From Candidatus Iainarchaeum sp. (lineage in GTDB: Archaea > Iainarchaeota > Iainarchaeia > Iainarchaeales > DTGL01), in the NCBI GenBank assembly GCA_021161055.1, contig JAGHBI010000055.1:1-8534 (forward strand): DNA of 8,534 nt, written 5' to 3'. The translations under genes were made by a program, and so were the position numbers. Shown piece after piece: positions 1 to 6,446 of the stretch (the first letter of the stretch is position 1; every line of letters begins with the position of its first letter). The notes under the pieces are model-generated. The model was given only the letters and a program-made list of their open reading frames with translations. It searched no databases and was not told the origin of the DNA.

Positions 1-501
1 CTCGGTATATTTATAAATTCCCTCAAGGCAACACAGGCAGAGCTTAGAGAAGCACTTATAGATACAATAAATCAAGCGATGAATGAGCTCTGGAATAACG
101 TGTATCCTTATGGTGACTACACAGGATTAAAACTTCTCACGAATGATACCTATGAGCTTGTTGTGAGAACCAATAACAGATGGCTTCCTGTTGAGGGAAC
201 GCTAAGTGGTGGCGAACGCAGTGTTGCAGCACTGGTTTTGAGAATTGCAACCTCTTTTGTGCTCGCAAGAAACCTGAATATGCTCATACTTGATGAGCCA
301 ACTCATAACCTAGATGAAAGAACGGTTAGTGTGCTGGCGGATATGATAAAAAATATTCTGCCAACATTTGTGGAGCAGATATTTCTGATAACGCATGACA
401 AGGAGATGGAAAAAGCTGCGAGTGCAACCCTTTATCTTCTTGAAAGGGATAAGGAGCAAAATGGCGTAACAAAAGCTGAATTGCTCTCGCTTCGTGATTA
501 A
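1..501 (+). CDS. rad50: DNA double-strand break repair ATPase Rad50, C-terminal part (5' truncated by window edge)
   Basis: The frame is open from base 1, so this is the last 166 codons of a longer gene. Rad50 is the ABC/SMC-like ATPase that, with Mre11 nuclease, tethers and processes DNA double-strand breaks. Visible in order: end of the coiled coil (residues ~8-30), the Rad50-like stretch YPYGDYTGLKL (35-45), the ABC signature LSGGERS (68-74), Walker B MLILDE (94-99), the D-loop HNLDE (102-106) and the switch histidine of LITHD (H132). The N-terminal Walker A half, most of the coiled coil and the zinc hook lie outside the window, and mre11 is probably further left. Its stop codon overlaps the stop of the convergent rps17e gene by a few bases, leaving no room for a dedicated terminator. 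The YPYGDY stretch and HNLDE favour Rad50 over SMC. Confidence 0.95.
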   Translation, partial: LGIFINSLKATQAELREALIDTINQAMNELWNNVYPYGDYTGLKLLTNDTYELVVRTNNRWLPVEGTLSGGERSVAALVLRIATSFVLARNLNMLILDEPTHNLDERTVSVLADMIKNILPTFVEQIFLITHDKEMEKAASATLYLLERDKEQNGVTKAELLSLRD

Positions 502-689
502 CTCTCTTCACCATCCAGAAGCCGTGAGATATAGCCTGCCATGAGGTTTATCTCAAGTTTTGTGAACGGCAGCTCTAGGCTCCTTATGAACTGCTTGTTC
601 TTTTCAAAATCTTTACAAAACTTATCCGGATATGTGGCAAGCAATTCCTTTGCCCTGTGCTTTATAATTTTAGGTACCGCTTTGCCCAT
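498..689 (-). CDS. rps17e: 30S ribosomal protein S17e
   Basis: A 63-residue basic protein, the usual size for archaeal S17e, a small-subunit protein shared by Archaea and eukaryotes and absent from Bacteria. Family landmarks are the start MGKAVPKIIKHRAKELL, then YPDKFCKDFEKNKQF (residues ~20-34) and the C-terminal AGYISRLL (51-58), matching the family's AGYITR segment. It is the second gene of an rpoK-rps17e operon: 8 nt separate it from the rpoK stop, and its strong AGGTGAT ribosome site (693-699) overlaps that stop, so translation is probably coupled. The 3' end overlaps the 3' end of convergent rad50. The identification rests on motif recognition and the RpoK neighbour. Confidence 0.9.
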   Translation of the reverse strand: MGKAVPKIIKHRAKELLATYPDKFCKDFEKNKQFIRSLELPFTKLEINLMAGYISRLLDGEES

Positions 690-692
690 CGT

Positions 693-699
693 ATCACCT
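693..699 (-). promoter_or_regulatory. Shine-Dalgarno site of rps17e overlapping the rpoK stop codon
   Basis: On the minus strand the sequence reads TAGGTGAT, three bases, then ATG. The TAG is the rpoK stop and AGGTGAT complements the conserved 3' end of archaeal 16S rRNA. The same arrangement, with identical spacing, occurs at the nurA-herA junction. Confidence 0.8.
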
Positions 700-901
700 A
701 AAGTTCAACCCGCTCTGTGGTGCCGTCAGCATATACCCTGAGCACCGCCATTGGCAGAACCTTCTGCTCGAGCTCCCTCTTAGCAACAGCATAAGGAGTA
801 TCCTCTTTTGATGGTTTTATCAGTGGAGGCGCACCGAGCGCTAGCTGTAAGGCTCTTGCGCCAATAATCCTTGCAATTTCAAACCTTGTTAAAGGTTTCA
901 T
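698..901 (-). CDS. rpoK: DNA-directed RNA polymerase subunit K (Rpb6/omega homologue)
   Basis: A 67-residue protein with the RpoK signature near its N-terminus, LTRFEIARIIGARALQLALGAPPLI (residues 4-28, nearly identical to the family pattern LTRFEkARIIGARALQ). An acidic helix-forming stretch follows, and then the typical KVLPMAVLRVYADG end (47-60). RpoK is the archaeal counterpart of eukaryotic Rpb6 and bacterial omega; it clamps the largest polymerase subunit and helps assembly. It lies upstream of rps17e in a two-gene minus-strand operon. The ATG at 899-901 has a GGTG ribosome site at 907-910. The short tail after the core (TTERVEL) is acidic and ordinary. The stop codon TAG is embedded in the rps17e ribosome site. 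Confidence 0.95.
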   Translation of the reverse strand: MKPLTRFEIARIIGARALQLALGAPPLIKPSKEDTPYAVAKRELEQKVLPMAVLRVYADGTTERVEL

Positions 902-969
902 AATGACACCGCAAAAAGCAGGGATAATAAGGAAAAGTGGGGAGAAAGAATTAAAAAGTTATATTTTTG
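902..969 (-). promoter_or_regulatory. Intergenic region with likely rpoK promoter and U-rich 3' end of the upstream gene
   Basis: Read on the minus strand this 68-bp gap starts AT-rich (AAAAATATAAC then TTTTTAATTC, about 949-969) and ends with the GGTG ribosome site. The AT-rich block is a plausible TATA element giving a leader of roughly 30 nt that contains the GGTG. The same T-rich run could also serve as the archaeal U-rich terminator of the 424-codon gene upstream. A second weaker AT block (TTATTATC, ~924-931) makes the exact start uncertain. Confidence 0.4.
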
Positions 970-2244
970 TTATTGGCGTGATGTTTTGGGGATTACAGTG
1001 ATATTTTGTACCTTGGGATTTTTACCAGCGGTTGAATATATTGCTGCTGCAAGTTCATATCGGAAAAAAGTACTATTTTCATCGAGGAGTTTATATAGAA
1101 TGTTGGATAGAAGGCTGCTCGCAATATTTACGTATTCATCTAAATACGCTTTCTTCGGGTTCTCTCCTAAAAATGCCCCAAGCCCCTTCTCCGCAAGCAT
1201 TTCTCGCTCAAGCTCCTGCAACATTAATTCTGCGTACTGAAGCTTTCTCAGCAAGGTCAAAATGCTCTCAGCTAGAGCAGAACCCTTTTCCTTGCAAACC
1301 CAGTGAAGGGAATCTGGTTTTATAATTGTGGCCCAGCCCTCGCTTTCAAGCTTTAGAGCATCCACGAGCGGAACTGCCTCTATCTGCCCTTCGAAAAGCG
1401 GTCCAACAGGGAAGCTGTGCAAGGAATATTCGCGCTTCCTTATTTCTCTGGATTGTTTATTGGTATGGGTTCTGTGAAAAAGGTTTGCATAGCAGGGAAT
1501 CGCTGAATTAAAAAAGAATGCATTCTGCATGAATTTTGCAACAACAAAGGAACTTCCAAGAACATTCGATGCTTCAATAGAATGTGGTTTGCAGCAATCA
1601 CAATTCAATGTTTCGAAACCAATATTGTTTTCTATTATTGCATGCGCCAATAATTTAGCATCAAACTTCGCACGGACTAATGGAGGCGTACAATTAATAG
1701 TATTATTAAGAGGTTCGCACGATGCATAAAGAACGTTCTCAAGGAAAACAGTTGCTGCATCACTGTTGGTCAGCCTGGCTGCATCCTCTGGCATTATTGA
1801 AAGAAGGTTTGCAAGTATTGCTGCCTTATCATAATCAATGCATTCATTGAAGATGAAGTGGTTCAGCTTCTTTGGTTCATTTTCCATCACAAAACCATCG
1901 AAATAGCTCCAGCCCTTTTGGAGAAGAAACTGTCTTTCAGCCTCTAGAAGAACTGGTTTTATTTCGGTTGCATTGCAGAGGAAAACATACGCTTTTTTCA
2001 GCTCCTTGAAAGTTTCGCAGAACACCTTAAGGAACTGCCCCTCTTGAATTACGCCTATGCTGAAGTCACCTATCAGAGCGCCCAGCTTCTTAGCCATTTG
2101 AGCGCTTGGTGCTTTTAACGTAAAGCATGGATGAAATTCGCAACTATACTTTTGCCTGTCAGATTCATTCACAAATTTTGCAAAAATGCGTCTCTTCGCT
2201 TCGCGGTAGCGTAGCTCTGCAAGCGTATAGGTGGGGGAAGGCAT
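970..2244 (-). CDS. Uncharacterised archaeal protein with a Cys-x-Cys-Cys cluster (possibly DUF530-like)
   Basis: A 424-residue soluble protein that I do not recognise with confidence; there is no signal peptide or clear membrane segment. The N-terminal ~130 residues are rich in Lys, Glu and aromatics, with C35-x4-C40. The central part holds NCDCCKP (C215, C217, C218), followed by an Asn-Val-Leu-Gly segment (227-230), a region rich in aromatics, a basic stretch HTNKQSREIRKRE (260-272), then FPVGPLFEGQ (278-287). That run of a cysteine cluster, a hydrophobic middle and a PVGP motif resembles, from memory only, archaeal DUF530; I could not test this. The C-terminal third is mostly helical with a charged, possibly coiled segment (~331-350). 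The gene has its own TATA box, a leaderless ATG and no Shine-Dalgarno site. It separates the nurA-herA operon from rpoK. A metal-binding role for the cysteines is a guess. Confidence 0.75.
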   Translation of the reverse strand: MPSPTYTLAELRYREAKRRIFAKFVNESDRQKYSCEFHPCFTLKAPSAQMAKKLGALIGDFSIGVIQEGQFLKVFCETFKELKKAYVFLCNATEIKPVLLEAERQFLLQKGWSYFDGFVMENEPKKLNHFIFNECIDYDKAAILANLLSIMPEDAARLTNSDAATVFLENVLYASCEPLNNTINCTPPLVRAKFDAKLLAHAIIENNIGFETLNCDCCKPHSIEASNVLGSSFVVAKFMQNAFFFNSAIPCYANLFHRTHTNKQSREIRKREYSLHSFPVGPLFEGQIEAVPLVDALKLESEGWATIIKPDSLHWVCKEKGSALAESILTLLRKLQYAELMLQELEREMLAEKGLGAFLGENPKKAYLDEYVNIASSLLSNILYKLLDENSTFFRYELAAAIYSTAGKNPKVQNITVIPKTSRQ

Positions 2245-2262
2245 ATTAAGAGAACGTTTGTG

Positions 2263-2275
2263 TGCTTTAAAAAGC
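2263..2275 (-). promoter_or_regulatory. TATA-box promoter of the 424-codon gene
   Basis: The minus strand reads AAGGGG then CTTTTTAAAGC. The purine-rich block fits a BRE, and the TATA centre (~2269) is 25 nt before the ATG, so the transcript is predicted to be leaderless. No GGTG-type ribosome site precedes the ATG. Confidence 0.6.
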
Positions 2276-2285
2276 CCCTTAAAGA

Positions 2286-2302
2286 GTTCAGTTCCGCTGA
2301 AC
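2286..2302. repeat. Short hairpin just past the herA stop
   Basis: GTTCAG and CTGAAC form a perfect 6-bp stem around a 5-base loop, 7 bases beyond the herA stop on the minus strand. It may mark the 3' end of the nurA-herA transcript. No U-tract follows it, so it is not a classical intrinsic terminator. Confidence 0.35.
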
Positions 2303-2309
2303 CGCTAAA

Positions 2310-3842
2310 CTAAAGCAAAGCTTCTGTTTCTTCATCCCTTTTTCGCATGCTTTCCTCGTATTGCAATGCAGCTTCCTCAAGCGTTATTTCGTGCTTTGAG
2401 GGCATCGATCTGCGCTGCCTTACTCTGAAGAATAATGGGTAGCCAACAGCTTCGCCAATAATCAGAGCCTCACCCACCTGCAAGGATGTTATCATATCGA
2501 GGCTTCGCTTATCTATGGCTTCGGCAGATTTTGCAACGTGATCTAGGTCATAGGGATTTGTTATGCGCAAAATTATTTTTGTGTTGCACTGGCTCAGTGT
2601 TGTTGTATCAAGTTGCACAGGCCTTTGAGAAATTAAGCAGAGAGAAGCACCGAATTTTCGGCCTTCTCTTGCGATTGTTCTTAAGATTTCTCGAGAGATC
2701 GCCTGCTCTTCTGAGGCATGTTCGGGTATAAACTGGTGTGCCTCTTCTATTATGAGAAGGAATGGCGCTATATTTTGCCTGCGTCTCTCACTAAACATCT
2801 TTTGAGCAATATAGCTCACAATTATCTGTTTTTTCTTTATATCGATAATATCCGAGAGGTCTATTATTGCAAGTCTGCCAGGCATAACTAAATCACGAAT
2901 ACTTGGCAGGTCAAGCTTTGAAAATAGCTTCAAAGATTCAAGTTCAGAGAGCCATGCGAGCAGAGCTCCTTTGGTATTGCTTTTTATATCGCTATCCTCA
3001 GTTATAGCCTGTTTTAGCCTTGCAAGGTCAAATGGGCCAGAGCCGTTTCGCATCTCCTTTTTAAGCTCTCCCAGAATCCTGCTAAGTTCTCTGCGCTGCG
3101 CAAGGCTTATGCCTGGAATTATACTTGCAAGCACCCTTATGCTAAGGTTCGGAACACCAATCCTTATATTATTCCCTTTTACAAGGAGTGTTTTATCGCT
3201 GTAGTCAGCATAGCCCCGTTTTGCTGGTTCTGCAAAGCTTGAGTATTCACCGTGCGGATCAAAAACTACGCAGGCTATTCTTCCATGCTCTTTTTTTCTA
3301 TCCAGGAGTTCCTCAATAAGACAGGAAACTGCATACGACTTGCCAGCACCACTAATACTTAAAACCGCAAGGTGCTTCTTTAACAGACGTGTTAGATTGA
3401 GCTTAACATCCAAATCATGGAATTCCACTTTGCCCAGATGCAAGCCATTATCATCAAAGCGATAAAATTTTCTTAAAAGTTCTGTACTGGCCAACCTTAC
3501 CTTAGTGCCTGGCGATGGCGGTGTGCTTGGCCTCTTCACACCGCTAGCGGTAAAAATGCCTAGAGGCCTTGTGTTTGCTACAATGTATTCCCATTCAGCA
3601 GTTGGAAACTGCTCAAATATTGCATTGCCTCTTGCCTCAAATTCCTTTACTGAATCGGCTCTTTCAAAGTACTTGTTTGTTTTTATCACATTGGTTATTA
3701 AGGCAAGCATTGTGCCCTCTGCGTGCTCTATCTCAACAAACTGGCCCCTATGCACAATTCCTTTTGTAACAACAAAATCTACGTTTGCTGGACTCGGAGA
3801 GCTTGCGGTTGAAATAACCGTGCCAACATATTCACTAACCAC
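2310..3842 (-). CDS. herA: HerA hexameric DNA translocase/helicase ATPase
   Basis: A 510-residue HerA/FtsK-superfamily ATPase of typical length. HerA forms a hexameric ring that pumps DNA and drives the NurA nuclease in end resection. Visible: an N-terminal HAS-barrel-like domain (residues ~1-100); a P-loop SGAGKS (164-169, Lys168) in which the usual first Gly of GxxxxGKS is Ser162; the HerA-typical FDPHGEY (194-200); a helical insertion (~245-300); Walker B FLLIIEEAH (361-369, E366/E367); the conserved REGRKFG (392-398) with candidate arginine-finger residues; and ISQRP (404-408). The C-terminal ~25 residues are acidic and helical. The start is a GTG chosen because AGGTGAT lies 3 nt upstream and the HAS barrel begins there. 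The gene sits 8 nt after nurA and is probably translationally coupled to it. Confidence 0.95.
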   Translation of the reverse strand: MVSEYVGTVISTASSPSPANVDFVVTKGIVHRGQFVEIEHAEGTMLALITNVIKTNKYFERADSVKEFEARGNAIFEQFPTAEWEYIVANTRPLGIFTASGVKRPSTPPSPGTKVRLASTELLRKFYRFDDNGLHLGKVEFHDLDVKLNLTRLLKKHLAVLSISGAGKSYAVSCLIEELLDRKKEHGRIACVVFDPHGEYSSFAEPAKRGYADYSDKTLLVKGNNIRIGVPNLSIRVLASIIPGISLAQRRELSRILGELKKEMRNGSGPFDLARLKQAITEDSDIKSNTKGALLAWLSELESLKLFSKLDLPSIRDLVMPGRLAIIDLSDIIDIKKKQIIVSYIAQKMFSERRRQNIAPFLLIIEEAHQFIPEHASEEQAISREILRTIAREGRKFGASLCLISQRPVQLDTTTLSQCNTKIILRITNPYDLDHVAKSAEAIDKRSLDMITSLQVGEALIIGEAVGYPLFFRVRQRRSMPSKHEITLEEAALQYEESMRKRDEETEALL

Positions 3843-3845
3843 AAT

Positions 3846-3852
3846 ATCACCT
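3846..3852 (-). promoter_or_regulatory. Shine-Dalgarno site deciding the herA GTG start, overlapping the nurA stop
   Basis: The minus strand reads TAGGTGAT, three bases, then GTG. The TAG is the nurA stop. The site and spacing match those of rps17e, which supports GTG at 3840-3842 as the true start and suggests coupling of HerA synthesis to NurA translation. Confidence 0.8.
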
Positions 3853-4921
3853 AGAAAGGTCTTCTATTTCTCCTCAAAAGAGTATTGAAACGCGTTTGAA
3901 GCTTACAATATATTTTATCCATAACTGCATTTATTTCTTCTTGCTTCAGTTTGGCGTGCAAATCTGCCTCGAGAAGAACTGTTGGGTAGCTGTACTCGCG
4001 GTGCCCTGAGCTAAGAGCGTATGTGACGCTTGCAATCCTATCGATTTCTTTTTTTAGTTCTGCCTTATCACTTGCATTGGAAAGGAACTCTACACGCAAT
4101 GGCATATCGTAATCGCTCGCTCTCAAATAAAATGCATAAAGTTTGTTTGCGTAATCCTTGCTGAAATCATTCAGCACTGGATGCTCACGAGCGCTTTTGG
4201 CATAGGGAAATGCAAATGAGCGTTGCCCTTCTTTAAGCAGATAGTTGAGCAGAATAACATCATAACTTATATCTCTTTCTGCACTGCCAATCTCAAGAAT
4301 CTCCTGCATGCGCGTACCCCTCGAATCCTCAACGCAGGCAACAAGCATGCATGCGTTTTTTTCTGCAGTGCGATACAATTTTTCGAAAGCCCTTATAACG
4401 TCTTTATAAAGCGGTTTTATACAGGAATTATTCCTTGGTTTATCTGCATGCTGTGGTACTATGGAACCATCCAGGAAACAGAAATCCGGTTTGAAGCGCT
4501 CTATAACCTCTGTCGCTAGGCCTATTTCCTTCAGTAGGCGCTGCAAGCTCTTGTTCGTGCTTATGTCCTCCTTTTGCAAGGCTCTTGCGGTTATTATTGG
4601 CTCTGGGAACGATATCGTTTCTGGCCAGTAGTAAGCGTTTTCAAGCCTGCTGTTTTTATACTCGAAAATTGCAGCTATTGCTCTAACCAGAACAATTTCG
4701 ATGGAAAGCAGACTTGTGCTTACAAAACCTGAATCTATACCAGCTATTGTTTCGTTCAGGGTCGCTTTTTCCACAGGCAGAACAAGGTTCTTTTCTACAG
4801 CCTCATCGCTCTCAAAACTTTTCGCCAATTCCGCAAGTTTTAAAGCAAGTTTCTTTCTTCGCTCCTCACAGCCCTTTATGAGTTCCACTGCTTTATCTAT
4901 GCTGTTTGTGAACGCCTGCAT
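3851..4921 (-). CDS. nurA: NurA 5'-3' DNA nuclease
   Basis: A 356-residue NurA-family nuclease. NurA is a dimeric, metal-dependent nuclease that docks on the HerA ring and degrades the 5' strand at DNA breaks processed by Mre11-Rad50, giving 3' overhangs for RadA. Family motifs are all present: AGIDSGF (60-66, metal-ligand Asp63), CFLDGSIVPQ (148-157, Asp151), ACVEDSRGTRM (195-205, E198/D199), the DYDMPLRVEF strand (270-279), and SYPTVLLEADLHAKL (311-325) with the conserved Tyr312 and His322. The basic tail RRNRRPF may contact DNA or HerA. The N-terminus is a helical extension. The ATG at 4919-4921 has no ribosome site and a TATA box about 26 nt upstream, so it is the leaderless first gene of the nurA-herA operon. 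No key residue appears to be missing. Confidence 0.93.
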   Translation of the reverse strand: MQAFTNSIDKAVELIKGCEERRKKLALKLAELAKSFESDEAVEKNLVLPVEKATLNETIAGIDSGFVSTSLLSIEIVLVRAIAAIFEYKNSRLENAYYWPETISFPEPIITARALQKEDISTNKSLQRLLKEIGLATEVIERFKPDFCFLDGSIVPQHADKPRNNSCIKPLYKDVIRAFEKLYRTAEKNACMLVACVEDSRGTRMQEILEIGSAERDISYDVILLNYLLKEGQRSFAFPYAKSAREHPVLNDFSKDYANKLYAFYLRASDYDMPLRVEFLSNASDKAELKKEIDRIASVTYALSSGHREYSYPTVLLEADLHAKLKQEEINAVMDKIYCKLQTRFNTLLRRNRRPF

Positions 4922-4940
4922 AATTAGAGTTTGTATTAAT

Positions 4941-4958
4941 GGTTTTTAAAAGGGTTCT
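4941..4958 (-). promoter_or_regulatory. TATA-box promoter of the nurA-herA operon
   Basis: The minus strand reads AGAACCC then TTTTAAAAACC, a BRE/TATA pair whose centre (~4947) is about 26 nt from the nurA ATG, predicting a leaderless mRNA. The left GTTAAC repeat block begins about 100 bp further upstream. Confidence 0.65.
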
Positions 4959-5058
4959 AAGCTGAGTTCCGATGATTTATTGCGTTCCAAAACATATAAA
5001 AATAGTTTCCCGCATGGGATAAATTTCATTGCACAATTCATTCGGTTTCACACCTGAA
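4959..5058. other. Gap between the nurA promoter and the left GTTAAC repeat, no gene seen
   Basis: I see no coding region or RNA gene here. An AT-rich block around 4989-5001 (ACATATAAAAATAG on the + strand) resembles a TATA element preceded by a CCAAAA BRE-like sequence, but nothing recognisable follows it on the + strand. Read on the minus strand it could be a second, distal promoter for nurA. Neither reading is well supported. Confidence 0.25.
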
Positions 5059-5109
5059 GTTAACTCTGGTTAACATTTGTTAACTTTTTGATTGGTTAAT
5101 TGGGTTAAC
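5059..5109. repeat. 51-bp direct repeat, left copy: GTTAAC hexamer array (candidate operator)
   Basis: Identical over 51 bp to 6446-6496, in the same orientation. It contains palindromic GTTAAC at 5059-5064, 5069-5074, 5079-5084 and 5104-5109, plus GTTAAT at 5095-5100. The first three hexamers repeat every 10 bp, about one helical turn, so they would face the same side of the DNA. This copy lies 4 bp past the stop codon of the flanked regulator gene and about 110 bp upstream of the nurA TATA box. Identity ends sharply at both edges. A multi-site operator is the most natural reading; the function is inferred. Confidence 0.9.
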
Positions 5110-5113
5110 AATT

Positions 5114-6415
5114 TTATGGCCTTTTTATATATTTTCCGCGTGCAACCTTTTTGAGAATCCCAAGGGCCTCGAGTTTTTTTATTCTCTTCCAGATGGCTGT
5201 TCTTGACATTCCCAAAGAGCCGGAGATTTCAGCCAGGCTTTTATTCTTTTCAACCATTGTAACGATGTATCTGTCCTTCTCATCCATCACCGCTCCCGGA
5301 AGTTTCTTTGTGAATATAACATCCACTTTATATGCTGTGCTTGCAAACTCCACTCGAGCTACCGGATGCCTGGCGCACTCATCCATTATTTTCTGTATCC
5401 CATAGCCATATCTCTCAATATAGCCTGTGCTGTAGAGGTATTCGCAAAGCAGTGGGTTTTTCGGTATGTGCTCAGGTTCATCTATATTGAAGTCAGGGGG
5501 AAACGAACCCGGGCTTCTTATCACAAGTCTTTCCGGATGGATAAAAATTCTAATGTCCGATGGGATTGCATAATTTCTGTGAGAAAATGCATTTATTATG
5601 GCTTCTCTTATGCTCCACTCAGGGTATATCAGTATTCTTTCCCTGCGAGTGCCTGTTCTAATATCCATCTTTGGCAGGTTGTTCAGCAAAAAGGCATATA
5701 TATCATCTATCTGTTTCCATACAGGCCCGGCAAATTCTTTTGTTTCCACTGTTTCGTTTTCCCTGTTGAGAACTATTATTCGTGAAGATGCACCCGGAAT
5801 AAAAGCGGCGGGATCCTCTGTAAAAAACAGCACGCCTGCATTTGAAAGGAAGTAGCGACCATTCCTCTTAACGATGGCTTTGAGCTTAACTGCATTTTCC
5901 CTGAGAGAACCTTTGGGAAGAATTCTGCGTATCTCTGCTCTCTTCTTGAGAAACCATTTCAGGTATTCCCTCTTCAGATGTTTTTCCTTTGCAGGCGATG
6001 CAAGAACATCGAATCTGACCCTGAGTCTTTCCACATACCTGAGAATGATCTCGTCCAGGCTCAATGCCCTGTTGGTGTTGCCCACTCTGATGTATGCAGT
6101 ATTTCCAAACGCTGTGAGCTCCGGAGCCTTTTCAACACGGATTATTATTACCAGCCTGCCACCAACCTTAATTTTATCCATCCTTATTTTTGGCATTGGC
6201 GATAAGGTATGTAGAAGATTCGATATCTTCCCAAAATCTTTTGAAGAGGTACCGACAATTCTTCCGCTGTCATCAACACCAACAATTATCGCTCCACCTG
6301 ATGAGTTTGCAAATGCACATATATCTTCGGCTATGCTCTGAGAAAACTTTCGTTTGAACTCTACTGTTTCCCCCTCACCCTGCTTCAGAATATCGAGCAG
6401 ATTTTCTATACGCAT
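5114..6415 (-). CDS. AlbA_2 / GHKL-like ATPase / winged-helix putative transcriptional regulator
   Basis: A 433-residue protein of the family often annotated as ATP-binding transcriptional regulator. The N-terminal AlbA_2 (Schlafen-like) domain spans ~7-125, with GEGETVEFKRKF (13-24), ICAFANSSGGAIIVGVDDSGRIVG (32-55) and AYIRVGNTNRAL (107-118). The GHKL-like region C-terminal to it carries SIREAIINAFSHRNY (268-282), SPGSFPPDF (301-309) and NPLLCEYLYSTGYIERYGYGIQKI (320-343). The C-terminal winged HTH (~380-430) has LAEISGSLGMSRTAIWKRIKKLEALG. The start was placed at ATG 6413-6415, not at the in-frame codon 6463. The TATA box is about 22 nt upstream of 6415, the domain starts there, and the longer version would run through the operator repeat. 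It probably binds the flanking GTTAAC arrays and regulates itself; its ligand and targets are unknown. Confidence 0.88.
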   Translation of the reverse strand: MRIENLLDILKQGEGETVEFKRKFSQSIAEDICAFANSSGGAIIVGVDDSGRIVGTSSKDFGKISNLLHTLSPMPKIRMDKIKVGGRLVIIIRVEKAPELTAFGNTAYIRVGNTNRALSLDEIILRYVERLRVRFDVLASPAKEKHLKREYLKWFLKKRAEIRRILPKGSLRENAVKLKAIVKRNGRYFLSNAGVLFFTEDPAAFIPGASSRIIVLNRENETVETKEFAGPVWKQIDDIYAFLLNNLPKMDIRTGTRRERILIYPEWSIREAIINAFSHRNYAIPSDIRIFIHPERLVIRSPGSFPPDFNIDEPEHIPKNPLLCEYLYSTGYIERYGYGIQKIMDECARHPVARVEFASTAYKVDVIFTKKLPGAVMDEKDRYIVTMVEKNKSLAEISGSLGMSRTAIWKRIKKLEALGILKKVARGKYIKRP

Positions 6416-6430
6416 AATACTAATTTTGCA

Positions 6431-6446
6431 TTTAAATTTAAAAAGG
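6431..6446 (-). promoter_or_regulatory. TATA-box promoter of the AlbA_2 regulator
   Basis: The minus strand reads CCTTTTTAAATTTAAATGC, with a TATA-like core centred near 6437, 22 nt before the ATG at 6415, so a leaderless transcript is expected. The first GTTAAC hexamer of the right repeat (6446-6451) touches its upstream edge. A protein bound there would either block TFB/TBP or recruit them. Confidence 0.65.

Noticed and set aside
3505..3888. 127-codon open frame antisense to herA
   Set aside because: It lies opposite a well-supported HerA N-terminus, has no family resemblance and no ribosome site; it is a shadow frame.
4965..5060. C/D-box small RNA (GATGAT and CTGA-like boxes)
   Set aside because: The C box does not match RUGAUGA and the spacing to the CTGA is too long for a typical archaeal C/D RNA.
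5059..5109. CRISPR-like reading of the regularly spaced GTTAAC units
   Set aside because: Units are 6 bp with 4-bp spacers; there are no spacer-length unique sequences and no cas genes.
5366..6341. Long + strand open frames opposite the AlbA_2 regulator
   Set aside because: The minus-strand frame shows all family motifs; the opposite frames are composition shadows with Cys/Phe/Ser-rich nonsense.
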